A stretch of 64,000 nt of DNA from Hyphomicrobium sp. (GCF_019744875.1 NZ_JAIETU010000002.1:1116001-1180000); one strand, 5' to 3'; counted from the stretch's first letter, positions 19,539 through 29,964 are shown. Notes: generated from the sequence alone by a model not told the origin. Numbers and translations are program-made.

Positions 19539-21803
19539 CTATTCAAACACGCGATCGACCTTGCTGACCACGGCTTTTGACTTCAGGCCGGCGATGATTT
19601 GGTTGAGATGGTTGAGATCCCAGACCTCGAGGCCGATGCGCAGCTCCGTGAAGTCGGACGCGCGCCGCAGCATCTTTAGATTGTCGATGTTGCCGCCCGA
19701 CTGGCCGATGACATTGGCGATCTCGGCCAGCGTGCCGGGCCGGTTCGGCGCGGTGACGCTGATCAGGGCCGGAAAGCGCTCGGGGTTTTCGGGGTCGACG
19801 TCCCAGGCCACGTCGATCCAGTGCTCGTGCTCGTACTCCTGGAGCTGCGGCGAGGAGATCTGGAACACGCGGATGCCTTCGCCTGGCGCGAGGACGCCGA
19901 CGATGCGGTCGCCGGGCACGGCGCCGCCGGGTTCGAACAGCACCGGCATGTCGTTCTTGACGCCGCGGATCGGGATGCCCCGCACGCGGCCGGTGGTCAG
20001 CGCCTCCGGCTCGGACGAGCTGCCGAGACGCAGCTTGCTCGTGGCCGCGCGCGTCAGTCTCAGCCAGCCCTTGGCGGATTTCGCGGGACCTTCGGGCCGG
20101 GCGGGCGTGGCTTTCGTTGCCGCGACGACTTCCGGCACGACGGCGCGCACCACGTCCTCGGTCTTGATCTCGTTGCGGGCGACGGCGGCCAGCAGATCGT
20201 CGAGGCTCTTGTGCAGAAGGCGGGGCAGCACCCTTTTTACCCGCTCGTCGGAATAGGACTCGCCGAGGCGATCGAACGCGGAAATGAGCAGGCGGCGGCC
20301 CAGCTCTGCGTACTGACGCCGGATGGCATCGCGCGCGGCGCGGCGAATGGCGGAGCGCGCGCGGCCGGTGACGGCGAGGCTTTCCCAGGCGGCCGGCGGC
20401 GTGTGCGATTTCGACGTCTGGATCTCGACCTCGTCGCCGTTGCGCAGGCGGGTGTCGATCGGCACGTGACGGCCATTGACGTAGGCGCCGACGGCGGCGT
20501 TGCCGACATCGGTGTGCACGGCATAAGCGAAGTCGAGCGGGGTGGCGCCGCGAGGAAGCGCGATGAGGCGGCCCTTGGGCGTGAAACAGAAGACCTGATC
20601 CTGGAACAGCTCGAGCTTGGTGTGCTCGAGGAACTCCTCGGGGTTCGAGCCTTCAAGCAGCGTTTCGACCAGCCGGCGCAGCCACTGGTAGGGTCCGCTC
20701 TCCTTGTCCGTGAAGACCAGCGCGCTCGAAGCGCTGCCGTTGTGCTTCTCGTTTTGCTTCTGGGCATCCTTGTAGGCCGCGTGCGCGGCGACGCCGTACT
20801 CGGCGACGCTGTGCATGGCGCGGGTGCGGATCTGCAGCTCGACGCGCTGGTGGCGCGGACCGACCACGGTCGTGTGAATGGACTGGTAGTTGTTCTGCTT
20901 CGGGGTCGAGATGTAGTCCTTGAAGCGCCCGGGCACGGTGCGCCACGTCGTGTGCGCGATGCCGAGCACGCGGTAGCAATCGTCGATGGTGTCGACGACG
21001 ACGCGGAAGGCGTAGATGTCCGAAAGCTGCTCCAGGCCAATCTGCTTGTTGGCCATCTTGCTCCAGACGGAGTAGGCCTTTTTCTCGCGACCCGACACTT
21101 CCACCGCGATGCCGACGTCGGCCAGCATCGTGTGGAGCCCGGTCGCGATCTCGTCCACGAGACCCTCGTTCTTGGCGCGCAGCTCCTCCAGCTTTTCCGT
21201 CACCGTTTTGTAGGCTTCGGGGTTCAGCCAGCGGAATGCGTGCTCCTCCAGCTCGTCGCGCAGGGCCTGCATGCCCATGCGGCCGGCGAGCGGCGCATAG
21301 ATCTCGAGCGTTTCCTCGGAGGCGCGTTTGCGGCTCTCGGGCTTCATGTGCTCGAGCGTGCGCATGTTGTGCAGGCGATCGGCGAGCTTGACGAGCAGCA
21401 CGCGGATGTCGCTCGAAATCGCGATCAGGAGCTTGCGGAAGTTCTCGGCCTGCTCCGCCTTCTTGGACATCAGGTCCAGACGCTTGATCTTGGTCAGGCC
21501 GTCGACGAGCGCGCCGATCTCCGCGCCGAACAACTGGTCGATCTCGGCGCGGGTGGCGTCGGTGTCCTCGATGACGTCGTGCAGCAGCGCGGTGACGATG
21601 GTCGCGTCATCGAGCTTGAGCTCGGTCAGGATCGCAGCTACTTCGAGGGGATGGGAAAAGTAGGGCGCGCCCGACGCGCGCTTCTGCGAGCCATGCGCAC
21701 GCATCGCATAAACGTAGGCGCGATTGAGAAGCGCCTCGTCTGCCGTCGGGTCGTATTTCTGTACTCGCTCGACGAGCTCGTACTGCCGCATCATGGGTCG
21801 CAC
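19539..21803 (-). CDS. rsh: bifunctional (p)ppGpp synthetase/hydrolase (RelA/SpoT homologue)
   Basis: 754 aa; HD domain (ALLHDVIEDT, VKLADRLHNMRT), synthetase domain, TGS and C-terminal ACT domains. Confidence 0.95.
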   Translation of the reverse strand: MRPMMRQYELVERVQKYDPTADEALLNRAYVYAMRAHGSQKRASGAPYFSHPLEVAAILTELKLDDATIVTALLHDVIEDTDATRAEIDQLFGAEIGALVDGLTKIKRLDLMSKKAEQAENFRKLLIAISSDIRVLLVKLADRLHNMRTLEHMKPESRKRASEETLEIYAPLAGRMGMQALRDELEEHAFRWLNPEAYKTVTEKLEELRAKNEGLVDEIATGLHTMLADVGIAVEVSGREKKAYSVWSKMANKQIGLEQLSDIYAFRVVVDTIDDCYRVLGIAHTTWRTVPGRFKDYISTPKQNNYQSIHTTVVGPRHQRVELQIRTRAMHSVAEYGVAAHAAYKDAQKQNEKHNGSASSALVFTDKESGPYQWLRRLVETLLEGSNPEEFLEHTKLELFQDQVFCFTPKGRLIALPRGATPLDFAYAVHTDVGNAAVGAYVNGRHVPIDTRLRNGDEVEIQTSKSHTPPAAWESLAVTGRARSAIRRAARDAIRRQYAELGRRLLISAFDRLGESYSDERVKRVLPRLLHKSLDDLLAAVARNEIKTEDVVRAVVPEVVAATKATPARPEGPAKSAKGWLRLTRAATSKLRLGSSSEPEALTTGRVRGIPIRGVKNDMPVLFEPGGAVPGDRIVGVLAPGEGIRVFQISSPQLQEYEHEHWIDVAWDVDPENPERFPALISVTAPNRPGTLAEIANVIGQSGGNIDNLKMLRRASDFTELRIGLEVWDLNHLNQIIAGLKSKAVVSKVDRVFE

Positions 21804-21912
21804 ATACTTCCAGCGCCGACCGCTATCGTAGATGGCGCCCCGCTTCGCTTCCAGCGCATCATCGGGCAGGGACGCAGTTCAGGCCGGCGATAGAACGCCG
21901 GCCGATCTCGTC

Positions 21913-22341
21913 TCAGCGTCCGCGCTCGCGCGGGCCGCCACTGCCGCCGTTCGAGGACGGCTCCGAGGGTGTCATGCTTTCGAGACCGCGCAGGAGCTGC
22001 TCTTCCGTCAGCACATCGACCTGATTGTCGGCGGACTGCTCGTCGCGGCCCAGGATCGGGCTGCGGCGTTCCTGCGGAAGCACGGGTGCTGCACCCGCTT
22101 CCGGCTCGTCCACTTCGACGTTCTTCTGAATCGAGTGGATGAGGGACTCGCGCATGTCCTCGGCCGGGACGGTGCGCTCGGCGATCTCGCGCAGCGCAAC
22201 CACCGGGTTCTTGTCGTTGTCGGGATCGATCGTGATCGCTGCGCCGTTGGCGATCGCCCGCGCGCGGTGGGCGGCCAGAAGCACCAGCTCAAAGCGGTTC
22301 GGGACCTTGTCGACGCAATCCTCGACTGTGACGCGTGCCAT
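21913..22341 (-). CDS. rpoZ: DNA-directed RNA polymerase omega subunit
   Basis: [34 protein letters not shown]. Confidence 0.95.
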   Translation of the reverse strand: MARVTVEDCVDKVPNRFELVLLAAHRARAIANGAAITIDPDNDKNPVVALREIAERTVPAEDMRESLIHSIQKNVEVDEPEAGAAPVLPQERRSPILGRDEQSADNQVDVLTEEQLLRGLESMTPSEPSSNGGSGGPRERGR

Positions 22342-22795
22342 TCGCTCGCACCCTTCCGTGTCAATGACCTGAAGATTGAAAGACCGAAACCTACGGCTCC
22401 CGCAGCCCAGGGGCTCGGCGCACGCGTTCCATGGGGCCTAAGTGACACGAAAAACGCCAGGGGGCAAGGTCGAGGACGCTAATTATGCGTCTCGGCGGCT
22501 GCAAGGCCCGGCCTGCGACACTGGTGTCGTTAATATTAACACCCTATAAAATTCAGGCGTTTAATTTCCGCTTATGAAATTTTATATACTTTTAGTGAAA
22601 ATTGCTGTATATGCCGACTGAAATCGTTACAGGACTGAGGTGGGGCGTTTGCCGTTCCCGGAGCAAGAGTATTGGTGTACAAATTGCGACGGTTGACAGA
22701 TCAGAGCCTCGTACCAAAGTTTAGTCCTTCACTGGCCTAATTTCGGCTGCGCGCGCGGCTCTGCCCCGCTGCTAGCTCCATTAAGGAAGAAAAAA

Positions 22796-23407
22796 ATGCA
22801 TTTTTATCAAGGCGAACGTGTGGCTCTCTTTATCGACGGCGCGAATCTGTACGCGACATCGAAGGCATTGGGATTTGACGTCGACTACAAGCGCCTGCTC
22901 GCACTGTTCCGGCAGAAGGCGCAACTGGTGCGCGCGCTTTACTATACGGCGCTCTCTGAAGACCAAGAATACTCTTCTATCCGCCCACTGATTGATTGGT
23001 TGGACTACAACGGATTTACCATGGTCACCAAACCGACCAAGGAGTTCACCGACGCCCAGGGCCGCCGGAAGATCAAAGGCAACATGGACATCGAGCTGGC
23101 CGTCGACGCGATGCGCCTCTCGGACACGCTCGACCATATCGTGCTGTTCTCGGGCGATGGCGACTTCCGCGGGCTGGTTGCCGCCCTGCAGCAGAAGGGC
23201 AAGCGCGTGAGCGTCGTGTCGACGCTGCAGACGCAGCCAGCGATGGTTGCCGACGAGTTGCGCCGTCAGGCCGACCAGTTCATCGACCTCGCCGATCTGG
23301 AGCAGCTCATCGGCCGCGACTCCTCGGCGCGGGCAACGCGTGAAACGCGCCAGCGTCACAGCCCGCGCGATTTCCACGAGAGCGAAGCCTCGCAGGAAGA
23401 AGTCTAA
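22796..23407 (+). CDS. NYN-domain (LabA/DUF88-like, PIN-like fold) protein
   Basis: VALFIDGANLYATSKALGFDVDYKRLL, KGNMDIELAVDAM, VLFSGDGDFRGLVAALQQKGKRVSVVS. Confidence 0.9.
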   Translation: MHFYQGERVALFIDGANLYATSKALGFDVDYKRLLALFRQKAQLVRALYYTALSEDQEYSSIRPLIDWLDYNGFTMVTKPTKEFTDAQGRRKIKGNMDIELAVDAMRLSDTLDHIVLFSGDGDFRGLVAALQQKGKRVSVVSTLQTQPAMVADELRRQADQFIDLADLEQLIGRDSSARATRETRQRHSPRDFHESEASQEEV

Positions 23408-23516
23408 GAACCGGCTCGGGCTCGCCTGCGCGCCAAGCGGCCAATACCGCTTGCGTTCGCGCGCGGGCCCGGTTCATGACTGCGGGATCGTTTCCTTATC
23501 AGCAGTCACGTCCGCC

Positions 23517-24212
23517 ATGGCTCTCGCGCCCGCATCCACCAAAGCACCCTTCCCTCCCGAGGCGCCGCGGCACTGCCCGCTGTGCCCGCGGCTCGTTGCC
23601 TACCGCGAGCAGGCGGCGCGTGCCGAGCCTGCCTGGTTCAACGGCGCGGTGCCCTCGTTCGGATCCTCCAACGCGCGGCTTTTGATCGTCGGGCTGGCTC
23701 CCGGACTCAAGGGCGCCAACCGCACGGGACGGCCGTTCACGGGCGACTATGCGGGTGACCTCCTCTATTCGACGCTGATCGAATTCGGTTTCGCGCGCGG
23801 CACCTATGCGGCGTCGCCCGACGACGGTCTCAAACTCGTCGACTGCATGATCACCAATGCCGTGCGCTGCGTGCCGCCCCAGAACAAGCCGCTGCCCGAA
23901 GAGATCAACACGTGTCGCGGCTATTTCACGTCGCGCCTCGGCGCGCTGCCGAACCTGAAAGCGCTTCTGGTGCTGGGGCGCGTCGCCCACGACCAGACCC
24001 TGGCGACGCTGGCGCTGCGCAAAGCGTCCCACCCGTTTCAGCACCGCGCGCGACACGACGTCGGCGGACATCGCGGGTCTGCCCCGCTTGCGATGTTCGA
24101 CAGCCTGCACTGCTCGCGGCTCAACACGAATACGAAGCGGCTGACCACGGCCATGTTCCACGACGTGTTCCGGGATGTGCGCGCCTACCTCGACGCGTTG
24201 CCGCAGTCGTGA
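23517..24212 (+). CDS. uracil-DNA glycosylase superfamily protein (family 4/5, UdgB-like)
   Basis: CPLCPRLVAYREQ, LIVGLAPGLKGANRTGRPFTGDYAGDLLYSTL, C-terminal DSLHCSRLNTNTKRLT. Confidence 0.85.
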   Translation: MALAPASTKAPFPPEAPRHCPLCPRLVAYREQAARAEPAWFNGAVPSFGSSNARLLIVGLAPGLKGANRTGRPFTGDYAGDLLYSTLIEFGFARGTYAASPDDGLKLVDCMITNAVRCVPPQNKPLPEEINTCRGYFTSRLGALPNLKALLVLGRVAHDQTLATLALRKASHPFQHRARHDVGGHRGSAPLAMFDSLHCSRLNTNTKRLTTAMFHDVFRDVRAYLDALPQS

Positions 24213-24322
24213 GCTAAAAGCCGCGCATCTCCCCCTTCACGTTTGCCGTCAGACGCTTATCATCCAGCCACCCCGCAGGAGTGACCGTCGTTCGCCCCCT
24301 GCACCGTTCGCGAGGACCGACG

Positions 24323-24739
24323 ATGGCCAGCAAGCCCGAACTCGACATTGCGCCGGAGAAGGTGGCGCACGTGATCATCAAGGCGCGCGAGTACGACGCC
24401 AAGGTGGGGGCGTGGAACGATACGGCCGAGGAAGGCGACGCGGCCGAGGATCCGAGCGCGATCCTGGAAGACTTCGCCGACGACCCGACCGCGGCGGAGA
24501 TCGTAGGCTTCATCGACGCGCTCAACGACGACGAGCAGGCCTCCCTCGTTGCGCTGGCCTGGATCGGGCGCGGCACGTTCGAACCCGAGGAACTCGACGA
24601 GGCGGTGGAGACGGCGCGCTCGGAGCAGATCAACGCCACGGCGCGCTATCTGCTCGGGTTGCCACTGCTTTCGGATTATCTCGAGGAAGGGCTCGAAAAG
24701 CTCGGCTTCTCGCCGGGCGATATCGAGAGCGATCTATAG
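24323..24739 (+). CDS. DUF3775-like conserved hypothetical protein
   Basis: VAHVIIKAREYDAKVGAW...EIVGFIDALNDDEQASLVALAWIGRGTFEPEE. Confidence 0.75.
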   Translation: MASKPELDIAPEKVAHVIIKAREYDAKVGAWNDTAEEGDAAEDPSAILEDFADDPTAAEIVGFIDALNDDEQASLVALAWIGRGTFEPEELDEAVETARSEQINATARYLLGLPLLSDYLEEGLEKLGFSPGDIESDL

Positions 24740-24779
24740 ATTCTCTCTTGTCGTGCTTCTTGTCGAAAAACCGGTGCCT

Positions 24780-25316
24780 CTAGAGATCCGCGAGCAGATC
24801 CACCGCGTGTGTGTGCGGCGGGTGGACGGGATAGATCGCTCTCTCAATCCGGCCATCGCGCGCAATGAGCGTCAGGCGCTTGAGATATGTCACGCCGCCG
24901 GTCTCGAAGGACGGCAGGCGCAGGGCATCGCGAAGCGCGCCTGACGCATCCGACAGCAACGGAAACGGCAGCGCCATGCGCGCGGCGAACTCCTGCTGAT
25001 CGGCGGGGCTCTGTCCGCTGATGCCGAGAACGCCGACGCCTGCGGCGCGGTATCTCTCGTGATGATCGCGAAAGCCTTCCGCCTCGGGCGTCGATCCATG
25101 CGCGCCGGAGATGTGATCCCAATCGGGTGGATTGGAGAGGCCCGTACGGCCGGTCCACGGATAGACGAACACGACCCAGCGGCCGGGCAACTGCGCGAGA
25201 CTGATCACGCCGCCCGACGTTTCGGAGAGCGCGATGTCGGGCAATGCGAAACCCGATACGAGGTGCGCCGCGGCGCCATCATCAACGGGTGCGGGATAGG
25301 GCCACGGCGTGCTCAT
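24780..25316 (-). CDS. peroxiredoxin-like (AhpC/TSA fold) protein with no cysteine residue
   Basis: 178 aa, collinear with the 25313..25888 product; GAHGSTPEAEGFRDHH where the paralogue has GARGCTPHACAFRDLH. Confidence 0.8.
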   Translation of the reverse strand: MSTPWPYPAPVDDGAAAHLVSGFALPDIALSETSGGVISLAQLPGRWVVFVYPWTGRTGLSNPPDWDHISGAHGSTPEAEGFRDHHERYRAAGVGVLGISGQSPADQQEFAARMALPFPLLSDASGALRDALRLPSFETGGVTYLKRLTLIARDGRIERAIYPVHPPHTHAVDLLADL

Positions 25317-25888
25317 GCCGGATGCGCCTTCAGCCAGGCGAGCACATCGCCCGCGTTCCGATCCGGCGGAAACACGGGGTAGAACACGTGCTCAATCGCG
25401 CCATCGCGCACGATGAGCGCCAAGCGCTTGATCATCGTCTTGCCGCCCACCTCCATGGCCGGCAAGTCGAGGGCGCGTGTCAGGCTGAGGCTCGCATCGG
25501 ACAGCAGTGCAAACGGGAGGTGAAGGCGGCCCGCTGCTTCGCGCTGCTCGCTCTCCGTGTGCGTCGAGAAACCGAACACGAAGGCGGCGCCGGCCCGGCT
25601 CAGATCCTGGTGCAGATCGCGGAAGGCGCAGGCATGCGGTGTGCAACCGCGCGCGCCGGGAATTGCATCCCAGCCGTCCGGCAGCGCCCGGCCCGGCGTT
25701 CCCGTCATCGGATAGGCGAACACCACCGTGCGTCCGGCGAGCCGCGCAAGGTTGATCGCGGCGCCGCTGGTTGCCGCCAACTCCAGATCGGGAAGCGCGC
25801 GCCCGGGAAGGTGGCGCGCCGCGCCGTCGTCTTCGGGCACGGGAAGCGTCGACCAATCCACGTCGTGGAGGGCGCGATCACCCGCCAT
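25313..25888 (-). CDS. peroxiredoxin (AhpC/TSA, PrxQ-like)
   Basis: GARGCTPHACAFRDLHQDL with two Cys; start taken as MAGDRALHD just after the smpB stop; ATGA overlap with the next gene. Confidence 0.82.
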   Translation of the reverse strand: MAGDRALHDVDWSTLPVPEDDGAARHLPGRALPDLELAATSGAAINLARLAGRTVVFAYPMTGTPGRALPDGWDAIPGARGCTPHACAFRDLHQDLSRAGAAFVFGFSTHTESEQREAAGRLHLPFALLSDASLSLTRALDLPAMEVGGKTMIKRLALIVRDGAIEHVFYPVFPPDRNAGDVLAWLKAHPA

Positions 25889-25893
25889 CGGCC

Positions 25894-26373
25894 TCAGCCC
25901 TTTTCGCGCATGATGCGCGCCTTCTGGCGGTTCCAATCGCGCTTGGCGGCGGTTTCGCGCTTGTCATGCAGCTTCTTGCCTTCGGCGATCGCCAGCTTGA
26001 GCTTGGCGCGTCCGCGGGCGTTGAAATAAAGCTCCAGCGGCACGATCGTCATGCCCTTGCGCTCGACGGCCTGGAACAGCTTGGCAAGCTCGCTCTTGTG
26101 CAGCAGCAAGCGGCGCTTGCGGCGCGGCTCGTGCTGGAAAAAGCGGCCGGCATCCTGGAACTCGGGAATGTAGGCGTTGATCAGGCAGAAGCTGCCGTCG
26201 TCCTCGAACGAGGCGTAGCTCTCCGCGATGTTCGCCTGCCCCGTGCGCAAGCTCTTAACCTCGGTGCCCTTCAGCTCGATACCGGCTTCCCAGGTGTCCG
26301 TGATGAAGTACTCGTGGCGCGCTTTCCGGTTTTCGGAAATGATTTTGCGGCCGTCGTCCGTCTTGGCCGACAT
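25894..26373 (-). CDS. smpB: SsrA-binding protein SmpB
   Basis: [38 protein letters not shown]...[13 protein letters not shown]. Confidence 0.96.
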   Translation of the reverse strand: MSAKTDDGRKIISENRKARHEYFITDTWEAGIELKGTEVKSLRTGQANIAESYASFEDDGSFCLINAYIPEFQDAGRFFQHEPRRKRRLLLHKSELAKLFQAVERKGMTIVPLELYFNARGRAKLKLAIAEGKKLHDKRETAAKRDWNRQKARIMREKG

Positions 26374-26394
26374 TGTTTTGTTATCCTGCGATCG

Positions 26395-27285
26395 CTATTC
26401 GGCCGCGACCGCGTCCAGCAGCCCCACCTTCTTCAGGACGGCATCGACGACCTTGCGCGTCTGGTCGGTGACGGGCACGAGCGGCAGGCGCATGTCCGCC
26501 GTGCACAGGCCGAGGCGCGAGGCGGCATACTTGACGGGGCCCGGATTGGTGTCGACGAACATCGCGTCGAACAGCGGCACGAGGCGGTCCTGCAGCTTGA
26601 GCGCGGTGGCGAAATCGCCCTTCATGCAGGCGTTGTGCAGGTCGGCGCAGAGACGCGGGGCGATGTTGGACGCCACCGAAATGCAGCCGTGGCCGCCCTG
26701 GGCGATGAAGCCGAGTGCCGTCACGTCGTCGCCGGAGAGCTGATTGAATTCCGGCCCCATCGCCGCGCGCTGCTGGGAGATGCGCGCGAGATTGCCCGTC
26801 GCGTCCTTCACGCCGCACACGTTCTTGAGCTGGAACACGCGCGCCATGGTCTCGACGGACATGTCGACGTTGGTGCGGCCCGGAATATTGTAGATGACGA
26901 TCGGGATGCCGACCTTGTCGTTGATGGCCTTGAAGTGCTGGTAGAGGCCTTCCTGGTTCGGCTTGTTGTAGTAGGGATTGACGATCAGGATGCCGTCCGC
27001 GCCGATGCGCTCGGCATACGTGGACAGCTCGATCGCTTCATCGGTCGAGTTCGATCCGGTGCCGGCAATGACGGGAATCCGCCCGCGTGCCGTTTCGACC
27101 GTGATCTCGATCACGCGCTTATGCTCGTCGAAGTTCAAAGTGGGGCTTTCGCCGGTCGTGCCGGTCGGCACGAGGCCGTGGGTGCCCTCCGCGATCTGCC
27201 ATTCGACGAGCTTGCGCAGAGCCTCCTCGTCAAGCTGACCGTTCCTGAATGGCGTGATGAGCGCCGTAATGGAGCCTTTGAACAT
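26395..27285 (-). CDS. dapA: 4-hydroxy-tetrahydrodipicolinate synthase
   Basis: [67 protein letters not shown]. Confidence 0.95.
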   Translation of the reverse strand: MFKGSITALITPFRNGQLDEEALRKLVEWQIAEGTHGLVPTGTTGESPTLNFDEHKRVIEITVETARGRIPVIAGTGSNSTDEAIELSTYAERIGADGILIVNPYYNKPNQEGLYQHFKAINDKVGIPIVIYNIPGRTNVDMSVETMARVFQLKNVCGVKDATGNLARISQQRAAMGPEFNQLSGDDVTALGFIAQGGHGCISVASNIAPRLCADLHNACMKGDFATALKLQDRLVPLFDAMFVDTNPGPVKYAASRLGLCTADMRLPLVPVTDQTRKVVDAVLKKVGLLDAVAAE

Positions 27286-27663
27286 TCCGCTCTCTCGATT
27301 CTCGAATTCGCGACGGGGCATGCGCCCGTCACCGCTACTTCAGCCCATAGTCTCCCGAGGCATAATCACGCCCCGTGATAGACTGGTCCGCCAGACACGC
27401 TCTACCCTCAGACACGCCCCAACTTCAGACGTCTCCAACTTCAGACAGTCTCGGGCCCGCGGACGGTCTCGGGGCACCTTGAACGCTCGCGCCCGAGTTT
27501 GTACCCTTCCGTTGGTCGTCCGTCTCGGCCTCGCGTCTCAATTGCGGCTGGGATGGTGGACATTATGCGCTCAGACGGCAGCCTGCAAGCCGACGCGGCG
27601 CTTTGACGAACCGGCTTTTCCGGCCAAGTAAAAAGACCCTTACACGGGCCGCAACGCCTGAAA

Positions 27664-29964
27664 ATGTGGACTATTGCGGCCGGGCATCGGCCCGCAGCGA
27701 GGATACGCGTGGCAGGACAATCGTTGACCGAGACCTCGGGACGCAGCAGGGGTAGACGCAGTGCTGGCGCGGCCAGCACAGGCGTGGCCAGCAGAGGCGC
27801 GCGGCGCGTCCAGCTCGTCAGCCGGCTGTTCGGCGGACTGCTGATCGCGGTCGCGCTCCTGCGCAGCCTGTCGCCGGCCGTGGCGCTCGGAGAGCTGCCG
27901 AAACCCGCCAATCCTTCGAAGAGCGAGCGCGCCTACATGGCGCGCCTGGACAAGGCGCTGGCGCCCCTCGTTTCCGCCGACGTGAGCAAAGCGGATGCCG
28001 ACGCGGTGCGCGAGGCGTTCAAGGCGCTCTCCTCGGGCGGGCAAGGCGGGGACGCGGCGGCCGCGATCAAGGCGCAGATCTCGGACCCCGTCGCGCGCAA
28101 GCTCATCGACTGGTACCGCCTGCGGCGCGGCCTCGGCACGCCCGCCGAAGTGCGCGCCTTCCTGGAGGCCAATCCCGCGTGGCCCGACCGCACGACGCTG
28201 ACCCAGCGCATGGAGGAAGCGCTTTTCACCCAGGGCGGCAGCTCGGGCGAGATCAAGAGCTTCTTCGTGGCGCGCGAGCCCGCGAGCGGCGTGGGATTTG
28301 CCGCTCTCGCCTCCGCCAATCTTGCCGAAGGCAACACGGACGAGGCGCGCCGCCTTGCCGCCGAGGCGTGGCGCGAGAAGATGATGCCGGCGAACCTCGA
28401 GCCCGGCTTCCTGCAGCGGTTCGGATCGCTGCTGACGCCGGCCGATCACAAGTGGCGCCTCGACCGGCTGCTTATGGAAGACATCCGCTGGAAAACGGAC
28501 AAGGCTGCGCGCGCGACGATCGTGCGGCGCGTCATTCCGCTGCTTCCCCCGGTCGAGCAGATCAAGGCCGAGGCGAGGCTGGCCGTGTTTCTCGGTTCGG
28601 ACGGCGCACGCAAGCGCATCGAATCGCTGGCGGCAGAAAAGGTGCCGGACTGGGGCCTTGTGTTTCATCGCATCCAGGCGCTGCGGCGCGCCGACAAGAC
28701 CGACGAAGCCGCCAAGCTTCTGCTCGGTGCGCCGACCGAGGAAGCGTTGATCGTCGCGCCGGACGAGTGGTGGACCGAGCGGCGCCAGAACGCCTATGAC
28801 GCGCTCAAGGACGGCAACCCCAAGCTCGCCTACGCGCTGGTGCGCGAGGCCGGGCCGCTCAGCGCCAACCCCGCCAAGGAACAGGCGTTCATGGCGGGTT
28901 GGATCGCCTTGCGCTTCCTCAAGGACCCGGCCGGGGCGGAACGGCACTTCCTGGCCATGAACAAGGCGGCGGACGGGCCGCTCAGCCGCGCAAAAGCGCG
29001 CTACTGGCTGGGACGGGCGGCGGACGCGCTGAACAACAAGGCGGCCGCGGCGAAGTACTACAAGCAGGCGCTGCAAGACCCGGACGCCTTCCACGCCCTG
29101 CTCGCCAGGCAGAAGCTCGAGCCGGGTCCACTCGCGATCACGACGTCGCCTCCGGCAGACCCGACCGAGGACCAGATCAGGCGCTTCATCGCGCTGGATG
29201 CGGTTCGTGCAGTCGTGATCGCCAAGCGCGCCGGACTCGACGCCAGCATCATGCGCGCCTTCATCGTGCAGCTTCGCCAGCACTTCGACGACAGCGAAGC
29301 CGAGATGGCGCTGGTGGCGCATCTGGCCGAAGCGATGGGTGATACGCAGTCGGCGGTGCGCGTCGGCAAGGCCGCCATCGCGCAGGGGCACAACCTCTAC
29401 TACTACGCCTATCCGGTGCATCCCTTCCCGGCCTACACGCCGTTGCGCAGCCCGCCGGAGACGGCGATGCTGCTCGGGCTCGCGCGCCAGGAGACGGAGT
29501 TCAACACGCTGATCGTCTCGGGCGCGGGCGCCAAGGGCCTGTTGCAGGTCATGACTGTGACCGCAAAGCACGTGTGCCGAGACTACAAGATCAAGTGCGA
29601 CATCAACCGGCTCTTGTCGGACCCATCCTATAATACGATGCTGGCGTCGGCTTACGTCGGCGACCGGATGGCGGACTTTTCGGGCTCCTACATTCTGACG
29701 CTGGCGGGCTACAATGCGGGGCCCGGCAGGGCGCGCCAGTGGATCCGCGAGTTCGGCGATCCGCGCGACCCGAAAGTGGACCCGATCGACTGGATCGAAC
29801 GCATTCCGATCCAGGAAACGCGGGAATACGTGGCCAAGGTTCTGGCCAACATCCAGATCTACCGCGCGCGCCTCGGCGAGGAGCGGGCACCGTTGCGGCT
29901 CGAAGACGATCTCAACCGCGCGCGTGTCGCGGGGGGAGCGTCGAAGTCGCGATCCGACGGATGA
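27664..29964 (+). CDS. lytic transglycosylase (Slt-type soluble lytic murein transglycosylase)
   Basis: 766 aa with superhelical N region and C-terminal catalytic LARQETEFNTLIVSGAGAKGLLQVMTVTAK...AGYNAGPGRARQWIREFGDP. Confidence 0.9.
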   Translation: MWTIAAGHRPAARIRVAGQSLTETSGRSRGRRSAGAASTGVASRGARRVQLVSRLFGGLLIAVALLRSLSPAVALGELPKPANPSKSERAYMARLDKALAPLVSADVSKADADAVREAFKALSSGGQGGDAAAAIKAQISDPVARKLIDWYRLRRGLGTPAEVRAFLEANPAWPDRTTLTQRMEEALFTQGGSSGEIKSFFVAREPASGVGFAALASANLAEGNTDEARRLAAEAWREKMMPANLEPGFLQRFGSLLTPADHKWRLDRLLMEDIRWKTDKAARATIVRRVIPLLPPVEQIKAEARLAVFLGSDGARKRIESLAAEKVPDWGLVFHRIQALRRADKTDEAAKLLLGAPTEEALIVAPDEWWTERRQNAYDALKDGNPKLAYALVREAGPLSANPAKEQAFMAGWIALRFLKDPAGAERHFLAMNKAADGPLSRAKARYWLGRAADALNNKAAAAKYYKQALQDPDAFHALLARQKLEPGPLAITTSPPADPTEDQIRRFIALDAVRAVVIAKRAGLDASIMRAFIVQLRQHFDDSEAEMALVAHLAEAMGDTQSAVRVGKAAIAQGHNLYYYAYPVHPFPAYTPLRSPPETAMLLGLARQETEFNTLIVSGAGAKGLLQVMTVTAKHVCRDYKIKCDINRLLSDPSYNTMLASAYVGDRMADFSGSYILTLAGYNAGPGRARQWIREFGDPRDPKVDPIDWIERIPIQETREYVAKVLANIQIYRARLGEERAPLRLEDDLNRARVAGGASKSRSDG

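Noticed and set aside
19821-21893. 690-aa plus-strand ORF
   Set aside because: Shadow ORF antisense to rsh.
27640-29571. 643-aa minus-strand ORF
   Set aside because: Shadow ORF antisense to the lytic transglycosylase; biased composition, no recognisable domain.
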